This document shows, piece after piece, positions 8,990-15,070 of a stretch of DNA of 16,016 nucleotides. Under the pieces are notes generated by a model that did no database searches, was not told the DNA's origin, and saw only the letters and a program-made list of their open reading frames with translations. Both the position numbers and the translations under genes were made by a program. The DNA lies in NCBI GenBank assembly GCA_050117315.1, contig JASFMY010000146.1:1-16016 (forward strand). The letters are read 5' to 3'. Every line of letters starts with the position of its first letter. Within the stretch, counting starts at the first letter, position 1. Source of the DNA: JANQIV01 sp050117315 (GTDB lineage Bacteria; Bacteroidota; Ignavibacteria; Ignavibacteriales; Melioribacteraceae).

Positions 8990-10048
8990 TTAAAATGATT
9001 TCCTATTTTTGATGATTACGTCCGAACCGTCCTGAAGGTTGTTCTGTCCCTCGGTTATAATTTGTTCGCCTTCCGAAATTCCTTTTAAAACAATCAACCG
9101 GTCACCGGCCTCGTCGCCGATAAGTATATCCCTTTGAATTGCTTTATTGTTTTGAACAACATATACTTTCGGATTTTTAATACTTCCGGTCAAAGAAACG
9201 CGCGGAATGTTAAGAACGGAGCCTTGTGTTGTATATTCGAATTTAACGTCAACATACATTCCTGCCGAAAGAATGTTTTTGGGATTATCAATTATCAGCT
9301 CAACCGAATAATTATGCGATTCGTCCGCCTTAACGCTTATGCTTTTTACTTTTGCTTCCAAAGTTTTGCCGGGATATAGATTACATGTAACGGATGCTGT
9401 TTGTCCTATTTTAATTTTTGTAATATCTTTTTCCGGGATACCGGTTTTTATTTTCAGCCTTGATATATCAACAATATTTGCAATGGGTGTTCCGGGAGCA
9501 ACTGTGCTGCCGATATTCACATAGCGATTTACAATTATCCCGTTAATCGGGCTTTGGATTGAAGCGTTCGATAAATATTTTTTTGCGATAACATACTGTG
9601 CCTCGGCATTTTTCAACGAGATTCTCGAATTCTCCAGATCGCTTGCCGATAAGTTGCCTTCCTTCATCAGAGCCTCGAATCTTGAAAGATCGAGTTTTGC
9701 CTTTTCTAAAGCAGCTTCGGCAAGTTTATAGTTTGCCTGTAAAATTTGGTCGTCAACCTTAACTATAATCGAATTGCCGGTAACGCGGCTTCCGTTCTCC
9801 ACAAAAACTTTTTCAACCTTGCCGTCCGTTTCGGAAATTAATTCAATATCGTTTACCGCTTCCGTAATGCCGATGTAATCTAATTTGGAAATTAACTCCT
9901 CTGGTTTTACTGATTCAACAGTAACGGAATGAATGCCGTTTTTTTCTTTCATGATTCCCGCTTCAAGCTTCGATTTATTATTTACGAGAATAAAAACAAT
10001 AAGCGCTGCGGCTATTGCAATTCCAATCCAGTATTTAAGATTTTTCAT
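8990..10048 (-). CDS. RND efflux periplasmic adaptor (membrane fusion protein, HlyD/AcrA type)
   Basis: A 352-residue adaptor that bridges the RND pump and the outer-membrane factor. An N-terminal membrane anchor (about 6-22) follows a short basic start. There is no lipobox cysteine, so it is probably anchored by this helix. Two lipoyl half-motifs (about 66-100 ELISETDGKVEKVFVENGSR and 162-195 SIQSPINGIIVNRYVNIGS) flank a short alpha-hairpin coiled coil (101-160). They are followed by a beta-barrel (GIPEKDITKIKIGQTASV..YPGKTLEAKV) and a membrane-proximal domain (NIPRVSLTG..KVYVVQNNKAIQRDI..GISEGEQIITEGQNNLQDGSDV). GAGAGAG lies upstream of the ATG as a weak ribosome-binding site. It is the first gene of the efflux operon, so the promoter should lie in 10049-10190. 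Confidence 0.94.
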   Translation of the reverse strand: MKNLKYWIGIAIAAALIVFILVNNKSKLEAGIMKEKNGIHSVTVESVKPEELISKLDYIGITEAVNDIELISETDGKVEKVFVENGSRVTGNSIIVKVDDQILQANYKLAEAALEKAKLDLSRFEALMKEGNLSASDLENSRISLKNAEAQYVIAKKYLSNASIQSPINGIIVNRYVNIGSTVAPGTPIANIVDISRLKIKTGIPEKDITKIKIGQTASVTCNLYPGKTLEAKVKSISVKADESHNYSVELIIDNPKNILSAGMYVDVKFEYTTQGSVLNIPRVSLTGSIKNPKVYVVQNNKAIQRDILIGDEAGDRLIVLKGISEGEQIITEGQNNLQDGSDVIIKNRKSF

Positions 10049-10095
10049 AACTCTCTCAATTTTTTATGCTGTTCAAAATTATCCGAATGCTCCTA

Positions 10096-10114
10096 AATAA
10101 AGAATTTCTTTATT
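10096..10114. promoter_or_regulatory. Perfect 9-bp-arm palindrome, candidate operator of the efflux operon
   Basis: AATAAAGAATTTCTTTATT has perfect 9-base arms around a single central T. It lies 48-66 bases upstream of the adaptor start codon, in the only upstream space of the efflux operon, where a dimeric repressor or activator would bind. It is AT-rich, so chance is possible. It does not resemble the direct repeats usually bound by LytTR regulators. Confidence 0.35.
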
Positions 10115-10188
10115 GCCGAAACGGTATAAGACCCTTCCGAATTGGTGAAATTAAGAGCTGAAACGAAACGGGAAGTGGAAGTCTATTT

Positions 10189-10464
10189 CAATGGGCTGAT
10201 GACTTCGTAATCTTGTTAAGATCGCAGAGAGCATCAAAACGAGTCTTGGAGGGAATAAGCAAATGGATAGAAGAAAACCTTAAACTGCCGGTAAATATAG
10301 AGAAGAGCCAATCAACGAAAATAAGAGAGGTAACGTTCTTGGGTTTTCAAATATTAGCCGGCAAGATACGAGTAAGCACAAAATCAAGAAAAAAGTTCAA
10401 GGAAAAGATAGGGGAACCGACACATTCTCAGAAGCCACGGGCTATTATTAAATACCGGCATTGA
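10189..10464 (+). pseudogene. Group II intron reverse transcriptase/maturase remnant
   Basis: About 80 codons match the palm-thumb transition of group II intron reverse transcriptases: the catalytic ADD with FVILLRSQ at 10195-10220, then RVLEGISKWIEENLKLPVNIEKSQ, the VTFLGFQI motif, and the start of domain X (KIRVSTKSRKKFKEKI). Everything before the catalytic motif (RT0-RT4) is missing. The tail after KEKI is replaced by REP-like sequence: 10431-10450 matches, in inverse orientation, 20 bases at 10829-10848 of the palindrome cluster. I saw no intron RNA domain V nearby. It is a dead fragment on the strand opposite to the efflux operon. Confidence 0.8.
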
Positions 10465-10507
10465 TTGTTATTTTGTCGTGAAAACAATGTTCGAATATGA
10501 TTGGAAT

Positions 10508-10705
10508 TTATTTCAACAACATTAATTTCTTTACCGACACATAATCCCCGGCTCTAAGTTTATAAAAATAAATACCGCTTGCCAGGTTAGCCCCGTTGAA
10601 TTCAACTTCATAAACCCCGGCTTTTTGTACTTCGTTAACAAGAGTTTTAACTTCTCTGCCGAGCATATCATATACTTTCAATAATAGAGTTTCTGCAAAA
10701 TAAAA
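10508..10705 (-). pseudogene. Isolated T9SS C-terminal sorting-domain remnant
   Basis: On the minus strand this reads LLLKVYDMLGREVKTL, VNEVQKAGVYEVEFNGANL, ASGIYFYKLRAGDY and VSVKKLMLLK then TAA: a complete, well-formed end of a T9SS type A tail. The upstream NYPNPFNP part and any cargo are absent. Coding similarity stops near 10700, where unrelated GC-rich repeat sequence begins. It is more diverged from the other T9SS copies in this window than they are from each other. I treat it as a stranded 3' gene end. Confidence 0.75.
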
Positions 10706-10837
10706 AGTCGGTCGGCGAGGCGTTTTTTGCCGAAGCCTGTCCGCCGTATCCCGACGAGTCGCATAGGCGTCAACTTAACTATGATGTAATGTTTTAATAG
10801 CTCCGGCATTCAGGGTGTGTTGCGTAACTAATAATAG

Positions 10838-10857
10838 CCCGTGGCTTCAGCCACGGG
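10838..10857. repeat. REP-like palindrome CCCGTGGC/GCCACGGG
   Basis: A perfect 8-base stem with a TTCA loop. Half of it plus flanking bases (20 in all) reappears at 10431-10450 fused to the reverse-transcriptase remnant. Such GC-rich hairpins are typical of REP sequences moved by Y1 (IS200-like) transposases; that link is an inference. Confidence 0.7.
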
Positions 10858-10881
10858 ACTATCAAGATTCTGAAACCTATA

Positions 10882-10920
10882 GGCTTTAGCCCCATTTAAG
10901 CTCTAAATGGGGCTAAAGCC
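10882..10920. repeat. Long perfect hairpin GGCTTTAGCCCCATTTA
   Basis: Two perfect 17-base arms (10882-10898 and 10904-10920) around a 5-base loop. It contains the GGCTTTAGCC motif twice and shares GGGCTAAAGCCC with 11062-11073. There is no T-run after it, so it is a repeat element rather than a terminator. Confidence 0.75.
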
Positions 10921-11037
10921 CGGATTCTATTCGAGTTTTTATTTCCCATGTGCTGAAAGCACGAGGCTATTGGAAAACCTAATCGAGTTCTGCAACACAC
11001 CCTTCATGCCGGAGGTTAATATCATCCCCAAGTTTTC

Positions 11038-11118
11038 GGACTTTAGTCCAATAAACTGTTTGGGCTAAAGCCCATAGTTGTGTGTTGCGATCATCTTGCC
11101 CCAACTTGAAAGTTGGGG
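11038..11118. repeat. Cluster of three short palindromes
   Basis: GGACTTTAGTCC (11038-11049), TGGGCTAAAGCCCA (11061-11074) and CCCCAACTTGAAAGTTGGGG (11099-11118, perfect 9-base arms) follow each other closely. They are variants on the same NNCTAAAGNN theme as the longer hairpin at 10882 and belong to the REP-like cluster. Confidence 0.65.
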
Positions 11119-11212
11119 TTATTGCAAAAAAAAATGAATATTGCACCTTAAGTTGACGCTTATGCGACGAGTCGGGAGAAGGTGGGCAATCTTTCGTTTT
11201 TAGCTCAAAATA

Positions 11213-11240
11213 GAGATCACTTCGCTTCGCTCGTGATGAC
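11213..11240. repeat. Interspersed repeat motif with CTTCGCTTCGCTCGTGATGAC
   Basis: GAGATCACTTCGCTTCG followed by CTCGTGATGAC is a form of the widespread intergenic repeat (GAGATTGCTTCGCTCGCAATGAC-like) seen across Bacteroidota and Chlorobi genomes. ATCAC and GTGAT can pair. When translated on the minus strand it gives the spurious SRAKRSDL peptide. Confidence 0.5.
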
Positions 11241-11295
11241 AAGCATACTTTTGAGACACCTTCAATGGTCCGTGACGACCCTGTTCTAAAGTTAT

Positions 11296-11318
11296 GCAAC
11301 ACACCCTTTTTGGCGGGA
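11296..11318. repeat. Third copy of the GCAACACACCC repeat end
   Basis: GCAACACACCC here repeats the inner end found at 10992 and, inverted, at 10813-10823. It is followed by TTTTTGGCGGGA instead of ATGCCGGA, so only the tip is shared. It probably marks the edge of another decayed copy of the inner element. Confidence 0.45.
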
Positions 11319-11339
11319 AATCTTTCAATTATTTCTAAG

Positions 11340-11374
11340 ATTTCTCTCCCGATAAAAAACATCGGGAGAGAAAT
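11340..11374. repeat. Perfect 14-bp stem-loop
   Basis: ATTTCTCTCCCGAT (11340-11353), a 7-base A-rich loop, then ATCGGGAGAGAAAT (11361-11374). There is no T-tract on either side and no gene runs into it, so I call it a repeat hairpin rather than a terminator. Confidence 0.6.
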
Positions 11375-11553
11375 GACAAAACGTTTAGATAGCTAATTTT
11401 GCAGAAAATCTAATACTTTCTCCGTACTTGCTACTCCTGCCTTGCCGGCCAATGCTCTCAACTTAAGGATTGACATTCCGTGATGGGTTTACACGGAATC
11501 TATTTTGCTACAAGATTTCCGATAAAGACACTCGGGAATGACTCATAACAATA
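11375..11553. other. Gene-free stretch between repeats
   Basis: I see no convincing gene. It holds a hairpin ATTCCGTG / CACGGAAT (11475-11499) and a 27-codon minus-strand frame with an ATG (11393-11476, MSILKLRALAGKAGVASTEK..) that has protein-like composition but no ribosome-binding site and no recognised family. It may be the stranded end of a lost gene. Confidence 0.4.
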
Positions 11554-11669
11554 TATACACAAGCCAAATTGGTTTTGGGATTTAGTTTTTATTTAGAACT
11601 CACCTAAATCCTCTCTTAAAAAGAGAAGACTTTATGGCAAAATCCCAAAACCAATTTGCAACAAGTATA
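11554..11669 (+). mobile_element. MITE-like element, copy 3 (116 bp, interior inverted and core deleted)
   Basis: The tips are TATACACAAGCC on the left and GCAACAAGTATA on the right, as in copy 4. The interior, however, reads TTTAGTTTTTATTTAG.. first and ..TTTATGGCAAAATCCC last, as in copies 1 and 2. The interior is therefore flipped relative to the tips, with exchange inside the shared CAAATTGGTTTTGGG arms. About 33 bases, including the GC-rich core hairpin, are missing between CCTAAATCCTC and TCTTAAAAAGAG. It lies about 40 bases from a T9SS fragment. Confidence 0.8.
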
Positions 11670-11709
11670 GGCTTAAGTTGACAGCATTGCTTGCCTGCAG
11701 ACAGGTGAT

Positions 11710-11850
11710 ACTTGTTGTCGGGTTAAAAGGATTTTGATAATTCTGTTCAAGGCTATATTCTGTAATTGCATCTAAGGTTACTTCTAATTCATAAGCGCCG
11801 TCAAAGTCTATTTGTTTTAATCTAATGTAGTACCTGCGGTAGGAGTATTA
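11710..11850 (-). pseudogene. T9SS gene fragment, linker and start of sorting domain
   Basis: The minus strand reads (NTPTAGTT) then, after a frameshift, RLKQIDFDGAYELEVTL, DAITEYSLEQNYQNPFNPTTS. This is the same linker-plus-sorting-domain stretch as in the gene at 1-885 and the pseudogene at 1196-1828. Relative to them it has lost 7 bases before RLKQ and 12 bases within the EYSDEV segment, and the sorting motif reads NYQNPFNP. It breaks off after NPTTS and runs into short repeat sequence (CCTGTCTGCAGGCAAG). No other domain remains. Confidence 0.75.
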
Positions 11851-12064
11851 GAACAGTAACGACATTAGGCTTAATTATCTTTCTTATTTTTAGATAATCC
11901 TTTTAAAATATTAATTTTGTTATTTATGAGAAATCCTTATTTTATATATAAGCCGATATTCAATAAACAACTATTAAATAAGTTGAAAATGGATATTGGA
12001 TATTTACCCCCATAATTTTACTTCGGCTTACTTATTTATTCCTTTTTTCCTAAGTCATATTTAA
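11851..12064. other. AT-rich intergenic region upstream of the V4R operon
   Basis: I see no gene here. The stretch is strongly AT-rich with several homopolymer T runs and should contain the upstream part of the promoter of the genes starting at 12094. No clear operator or riboswitch fold was noticed. Confidence 0.45.
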
Positions 12065-12070
12065 TATAAT
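12065..12070 (+). promoter_or_regulatory. Candidate -10 box TATAAT of the V4R operon
   Basis: A perfect TATAAT stands 24 bases before the first start codon, leaving a very short leader that already contains the ribosome-binding site GAGGAGGAAG. No good -35 hexamer sits at the usual spacing (the region is T-rich), so the assignment is tentative in an AT-rich stretch. Confidence 0.3.
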
Positions 12071-12093
12071 TAATACAAACGAGGAGGAAGCCA

Positions 12094-12276
12094 ATGGCCG
12101 AAAAGCTATTACAGTTTTATGAAAAAACTAAAGAGCTCGGCGGTTTAAAAGCGACGATGCGTCTTGCTGTGTTGACAAAGATACCGAGCGCAAAAGCTCA
12201 GACTGAACCGGATTCGATTGAGAATATTAAAACTTTCGAACGGGCGATAGAAGAAATTAAAAAAGAATTTAAATAA
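12094..12276 (+). CDS. Small conserved-looking protein, 60 residues, first gene of the V4R operon
   Basis: A 60-residue, mostly helical, soluble protein: MAEKLLQFYEKTKELGGLKA.. with a conserved-looking centre (MRLAVLTKIPSAKA) and a charged C-terminal helix (FERAIEEIKKEFK). It has no signal peptide, membrane segment or cysteine. GAGGAGGAAG lies directly upstream of the ATG, a strong Shine-Dalgarno site, which supports the call despite the small size. It is followed after 11 bases by the first V4R-like gene, so all three are probably one transcript. I do not recognise a named family. The sequence resembles short helical modules sometimes found at the start of sensor proteins, and it may be a partner or dimerisation module for the V4R proteins (inference). 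Confidence 0.75.
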   Translation: MAEKLLQFYEKTKELGGLKATMRLAVLTKIPSAKAQTEPDSIENIKTFERAIEEIKKEFK

Positions 12277-12287
12277 GGAGTAATATT

Positions 12288-12818
12288 ATGCCGATTGTAT
12301 CAAAAAATGAGGTCAAGTATAATCATTACTTCGACCGAAAAGTTTGTCGCCATTATGTAAATGGTATACTTACTGTACTTCATTGCCATCATTATACGTG
12401 TCTTTATACACAGTTGGCAGTCGACGCGGGTGAAACCGATCTTCTCAAGGAATCATCAAGGGAAATTTTTAGAGACGTATTGGATAAGTATTTTAATGAA
12501 AATCCCGAAACCGATATCCTCCAGTCTAAAATAGAGATAGGCTGCCAATACTATTCACTGCTTGGACTAGGAACAATGAAGGTTATTTTCCTCGGAGATG
12601 ATCATGGAAGGGTTGAAGTTCCATCTTCTCATACTGATAGCGGGTGGATTAAAAAGTGGGGCAAGTATGATAAACCGGTTAATTATATAACTGCCGGATA
12701 TATTGAAGCTCTTTTTGAATCAGTTCTGAATACACCCCAAAAGACGTTTGCTGCAGAAGAAATCCAGAGCATCGTTATGGGCGCTGATATTTCTAAATTT
12801 AAAGTATCAAGGAGGTAA
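12288..12818 (+). CDS. V4R-like ligand-binding protein with a His/Cys-rich motif
   Basis: A 176-residue soluble protein preceded by AAGGAG. The N-terminal half has C20 and a striking HCHHYTC motif at 32-38, which looks metal- or cofactor-binding. The C-terminal half (about 85-173) follows the V4R (4-vinyl reductase) fold pattern: G-C-QYYSLLGLGTMKVIFL, then YITAGYIEALFESVLNTPQ and AEEIQSIVMGADISKFKV. The usual cysteines of the final V4R motif are replaced here (SIVMGADISKF), so the ligand site differs from classical members. V4R domains bind small, often hydrophobic molecules and occur in chlorophyll biosynthesis, gas-vesicle and phenol-sensing proteins. The gene ends three bases before the next start codon. 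The ligand is unknown. Confidence 0.75.
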   Translation: MPIVSKNEVKYNHYFDRKVCRHYVNGILTVLHCHHYTCLYTQLAVDAGETDLLKESSREIFRDVLDKYFNENPETDILQSKIEIGCQYYSLLGLGTMKVIFLGDDHGRVEVPSSHTDSGWIKKWGKYDKPVNYITAGYIEALFESVLNTPQKTFAAEEIQSIVMGADISKFKVSRR

Positions 12819-12821
12819 GCC

Positions 12822-13427
12822 ATGGCTATTGATAGAAAGAGAATTATTGAGCATATGTCGCAACTTGAAATAATACCTGATAAAAACGGAATAATTGAGG
12901 GATATAATGTAATTATCAGTCAACTTCCTGCAAAATTTTGGAATACGTTTGCCGAGCGACTTACTTCAAAAGCGACTAAAGATATGCTTGAAGCCAAAGA
13001 ATACCTTCTTTATAATGCCGCTCATGAGTGCGGTTATCATACGGGTTACGGTATTATTACTTCAGATGAATGGAATGCCGTTGTAAAACCAATGGTAGAA
13101 AAAATACCGGAAGATATTTTAGACGGAGCTTATGCAGTATTCACTGCATGGGGTTGGGCGAACTCGGAAATAGTTGAACTTGTACCCGCAAAAAAAATGG
13201 TTGTTCATGCATACGATTATTACGAATCGGATGTAGTAAAATATGGTTCTTCCAATAAAATGAGTGCGTATATGATATCCGGCGTATCATCTGCTTTCAT
13301 GGAACTTGCGTATGCCGGAGAATATGATCCCAAAGGGAAACCTATTGGAACATATGAGTGCAAACAGGTTAAGGGAATTGAATGCGGCGATGCTTACGGC
13401 GAATTTATTGTAACAAAAGCCGAATAA
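12822..13427 (+). CDS. V4R-like ligand-binding protein with paired cysteines
   Basis: A 201-residue soluble protein, translationally coupled to the previous gene: its ribosome-binding site AAGGAGGT overlaps the end of the upstream frame. The N-terminal helical part (1-60) is followed by a V4R-like domain with HECGYHTGYGIITSDEW (C70) and a helical GAYAVFTAWGWANSEIV core. The C-terminal signature is MISGVSSAFMELAYAG..ECKQVKGIECGDAYGEFIV, with C180 and C188 placed as in classical V4R members. With the preceding paralogue it probably makes a hetero-oligomer, one subunit keeping the C-terminal cysteines and the other carrying the HCHHYTC motif (inference). Product name in most annotations would be hydrocarbon-binding or 4-vinyl reductase domain protein; enzymatic activity is not implied. 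Confidence 0.8.
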   Translation: MAIDRKRIIEHMSQLEIIPDKNGIIEGYNVIISQLPAKFWNTFAERLTSKATKDMLEAKEYLLYNAAHECGYHTGYGIITSDEWNAVVKPMVEKIPEDILDGAYAVFTAWGWANSEIVELVPAKKMVVHAYDYYESDVVKYGSSNKMSAYMISGVSSAFMELAYAGEYDPKGKPIGTYECKQVKGIECGDAYGEFIVTKAE

Positions 13428-13446
13428 TTGTATCTCCAAATATTGA

Positions 13447-13471
13447 GAGGTAGCTAAGCTTTAGCTACCTC
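13447..13471 (+). terminator. Perfect 11-bp stem-loop after the V4R operon
   Basis: GAGGTAGCTAA, loop GCT, TTAGCTACCTC, 20 bases after the stop codon of the last V4R gene. A T-tract is missing; ATCAAA follows and the MITE-like element starts only 7 bases later. It may be a terminator whose T-run was displaced by that insertion, or a hairpin that stabilises the transcript end. Confidence 0.55.
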
Positions 13472-13477
13472 ATCAAA

Positions 13478-13625
13478 TATACACAAGCCAAATTGGTTTT
13501 GGTATTTTGCCATAAAGTCCTCTCTTTTTAAGACCTGCCCGCCGTACGAGACTTTGGGAGGGGGGGAGGATTTAGGTGAGTTCTAAATAAAAACTAAATC
13601 CCAAAACCAATTTGCAACAAGTATA
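13478..13625 (+). mobile_element. MITE-like 148-bp palindromic element, copy 4
   Basis: The full-length copy in reverse orientation to copies 1 and 2: TATACACAAGCC at the left and GCAACAAGTATA at the right, with the CCTGCCCGCCGTACGAG core. One change in the left arm (TTTTGGTATT) is shared with copy 1. It lies between the V4R hairpin and the desulfurase and ends 13 bases before the desulfurase ATG, so it supplies nearly the whole upstream region of that gene. Confidence 0.82.
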
Positions 13626-13638
13626 AATCCAAGTGGGA

Positions 13639-14778
13639 ATGATTTATTTAAATAATGCAGCCACAAGTTTTCCAAAACCGTTACAGGTTGTTGAGGCGCT
13701 TAAATCGGTAATTGAGACCCCGCCTTTTCATAATGCGCGTATGGGCTTTGAACGTGAAGCCTTTGATGTTATTACCGAGTGCCGAAAACTTCTCTGCGAT
13801 TTATTTAATGGAGAAGATTACAACCGGATTATCTTTACTTCCAATGCTACAGAATCTCTTAACCTGATAATTAATGGACTTGATCTCAAAGGAAAACATG
13901 TTGTAACAACAGTAGTAGAACATAATTCCGTACTTAGACCCCTTAAAACACTCGAGCGAGAGAAAGCTATAAATATTACTATTGTTGACTGCGACGAATT
14001 TGGTTTTATACAACCTAAAAACGTAATTAATGCTATCAAAAAAAATACAGCTTGCGTTATTATTAATCACTGCTCGAATGTAACCGGAACTATAAATGAT
14101 CTTTATTCAATTGGTAAAGTTGCAAAGATGAAAGGAATTCCGTTTGTTGTAGATGCATCGCAGAGTGCAGGAATTATTCCGATCGATATAAAAAAAATGA
14201 ATATTGACTTTCTTGCTTTCACCGGACATAAGTCCTTATATGGTATCCAGGGAATCGGCGGCGCATATATAGGTGAAAAAGTGAGACTGCGTCCACTAAT
14301 TATTGGCGGTACCGGTGTGCGCAGCGATTATCTTTTTCAACCCGAGGAATTACCAATCTATTATGAAGCAGGTACCCCTAACATTCCCGGTATTTTTGCT
14401 TTAAACGAAGGCATCAAGTTTGTATTAGAGAAAGGAATTGATAATATTTTTGCGCATAAAATTCATCTTATTGAACTAATGCGAAAACATCTTTCTGAAA
14501 AAAGAAGAATAAAAATTTATCCGGGTATTAAATGTAATCAACCGACAACGGTTTTTTCTTTCAACATTGGCGGAATAAGTCCGGATGACGTTGGGTACAT
14601 GCTGGAAAATATGTTTAATATTATTGTTCGCTCAGGTTTGCATTGCGCGCCGCTAATACATAAGCATATTGGAACATCCCCGGCAGGGTCCGTACGCGTA
14701 AGCCCTTCGTATTTTACTACCGAAAAAGAAATTTCCGTTTTTAGTAATGCAATTGACGAAATTTGTAATATATCTTAA
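13639..14778 (+). CDS. Cysteine desulfurase family protein (class V aminotransferase fold)
   Basis: A 379-residue cytoplasmic PLP enzyme, likely releasing sulfur from cysteine as an enzyme-bound persulfide. The N-terminal MIYLNNAATSFPKP is the family's usual start, which favours this ATG over the in-frame GTG two codons earlier. Visible motifs: FTSNATESLNLII, VVEHNS with the cofactor-stacking His95, VVDASQSAG with Asp172, TGHKSLYGIQGIGG with the PLP Lys198, and the active-site loop RSGLHCAPLIHKHIGT with Cys336, followed by GSVRVSPSYFTTEKEI. This loop and the RPLIIGGTG segment resemble the SufS/Csd-like branch rather than housekeeping IscS. The MITE-like copy 4 ends 13 bases upstream and only a weak GTGGGA could act as ribosome-binding site. 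The next gene starts 6 bases after the stop. The sulfur acceptor is not identified. Confidence 0.93.
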   Translation: MIYLNNAATSFPKPLQVVEALKSVIETPPFHNARMGFEREAFDVITECRKLLCDLFNGEDYNRIIFTSNATESLNLIINGLDLKGKHVVTTVVEHNSVLRPLKTLEREKAINITIVDCDEFGFIQPKNVINAIKKNTACVIINHCSNVTGTINDLYSIGKVAKMKGIPFVVDASQSAGIIPIDIKKMNIDFLAFTGHKSLYGIQGIGGAYIGEKVRLRPLIIGGTGVRSDYLFQPEELPIYYEAGTPNIPGIFALNEGIKFVLEKGIDNIFAHKIHLIELMRKHLSEKRRIKIYPGIKCNQPTTVFSFNIGGISPDDVGYMLENMFNIIVRSGLHCAPLIHKHIGTSPAGSVRVSPSYFTTEKEISVFSNAIDEICNIS

Positions 14779-14784
14779 CTATTT

Positions 14785-15066
14785 ATGAAAGTAATTAATT
14801 TCAAACATGTTGAAGATTGTTTTGACGGATCGGTAATCAAAGAAATCCTTTTTGATACCGACATAAATAAGGAATTTATTTTTAAACTCAGTGAAGGAGG
14901 CGAGATAAAATATTACGATAATTTTGCCAGACCCTTTTTCAAAATACGTTTTGCTGAGTTATATGACTTAAAAGGAATTGAAGGAAATAGAACAATACGC
15001 ATTCATATCAAATCGCCAAGTGAGTATACATTCGAAGATTTTTTAAAAAAATTAGAAAATCTATAG
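14785..15066 (+). CDS. Uncharacterised 93-residue protein coupled to the desulfurase
   Basis: I do not recognise the family. The ATG lies 6 bases after the desulfurase stop, so translation is probably coupled, and a terminator follows 9 bases after its own stop. The protein is acidic and soluble with alternating beta-like and charged segments (MKVINFKHVEDCFDGSVIKE.., EFIFKLSEGGEIKYYD, ARPFFKIRFAELYDLKGIEG, TIRIHIKSPSEY) and a C-terminal helix (FEDFLKKLENL). It has one cysteine, C12. No signal peptide or membrane segment is present. From its place it could be a partner or sulfur acceptor of the desulfurase, but the single cysteine is not in a known acceptor motif, so this is only a suggestion. 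Confidence 0.75.
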   Translation: MKVINFKHVEDCFDGSVIKEILFDTDINKEFIFKLSEGGEIKYYDNFARPFFKIRFAELYDLKGIEGNRTIRIHIKSPSEYTFEDFLKKLENL

Positions 15067-15070
15067 TTAA

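Larger units (their letters stand above)
10750..11176. repeat. Composite element with nested inverted repeats and REP-like palindromes
   Basis: The outer ends are 29-base inverted repeats: 10750-10778 (CCCGACGAGTCGCATAGGCG..) and 11148-11176 (..TATGCGACGAGTCGGG), 26 of 29 matching. Inside lies a second pair, 10802-10823 and 10992-11013 (GCAACACACCCT..ATGCCGGA), 20 of 22 matching. Within and beside these are at least five short hairpins. No credible protein is encoded. The nested layout suggests one non-autonomous element or REP cluster inserted into another; the mobilising enzyme is not in the window. Confidence 0.65.

Noticed and set aside
10979..11362. 127-residue minus-strand open frame
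   Set aside because: It runs straight through REP-like palindromes and the interspersed CTTCGCTTCGCTCG repeat, giving the spurious SRAKRSDL peptide. It has no domain and no ribosome-binding site.
11393..11476. 27-residue minus-strand ORF (MSILKLRALAGKAGV..)
   Set aside because: Protein-like composition, but too short, without a ribosome-binding site or known family; noted in the intergenic entry only.
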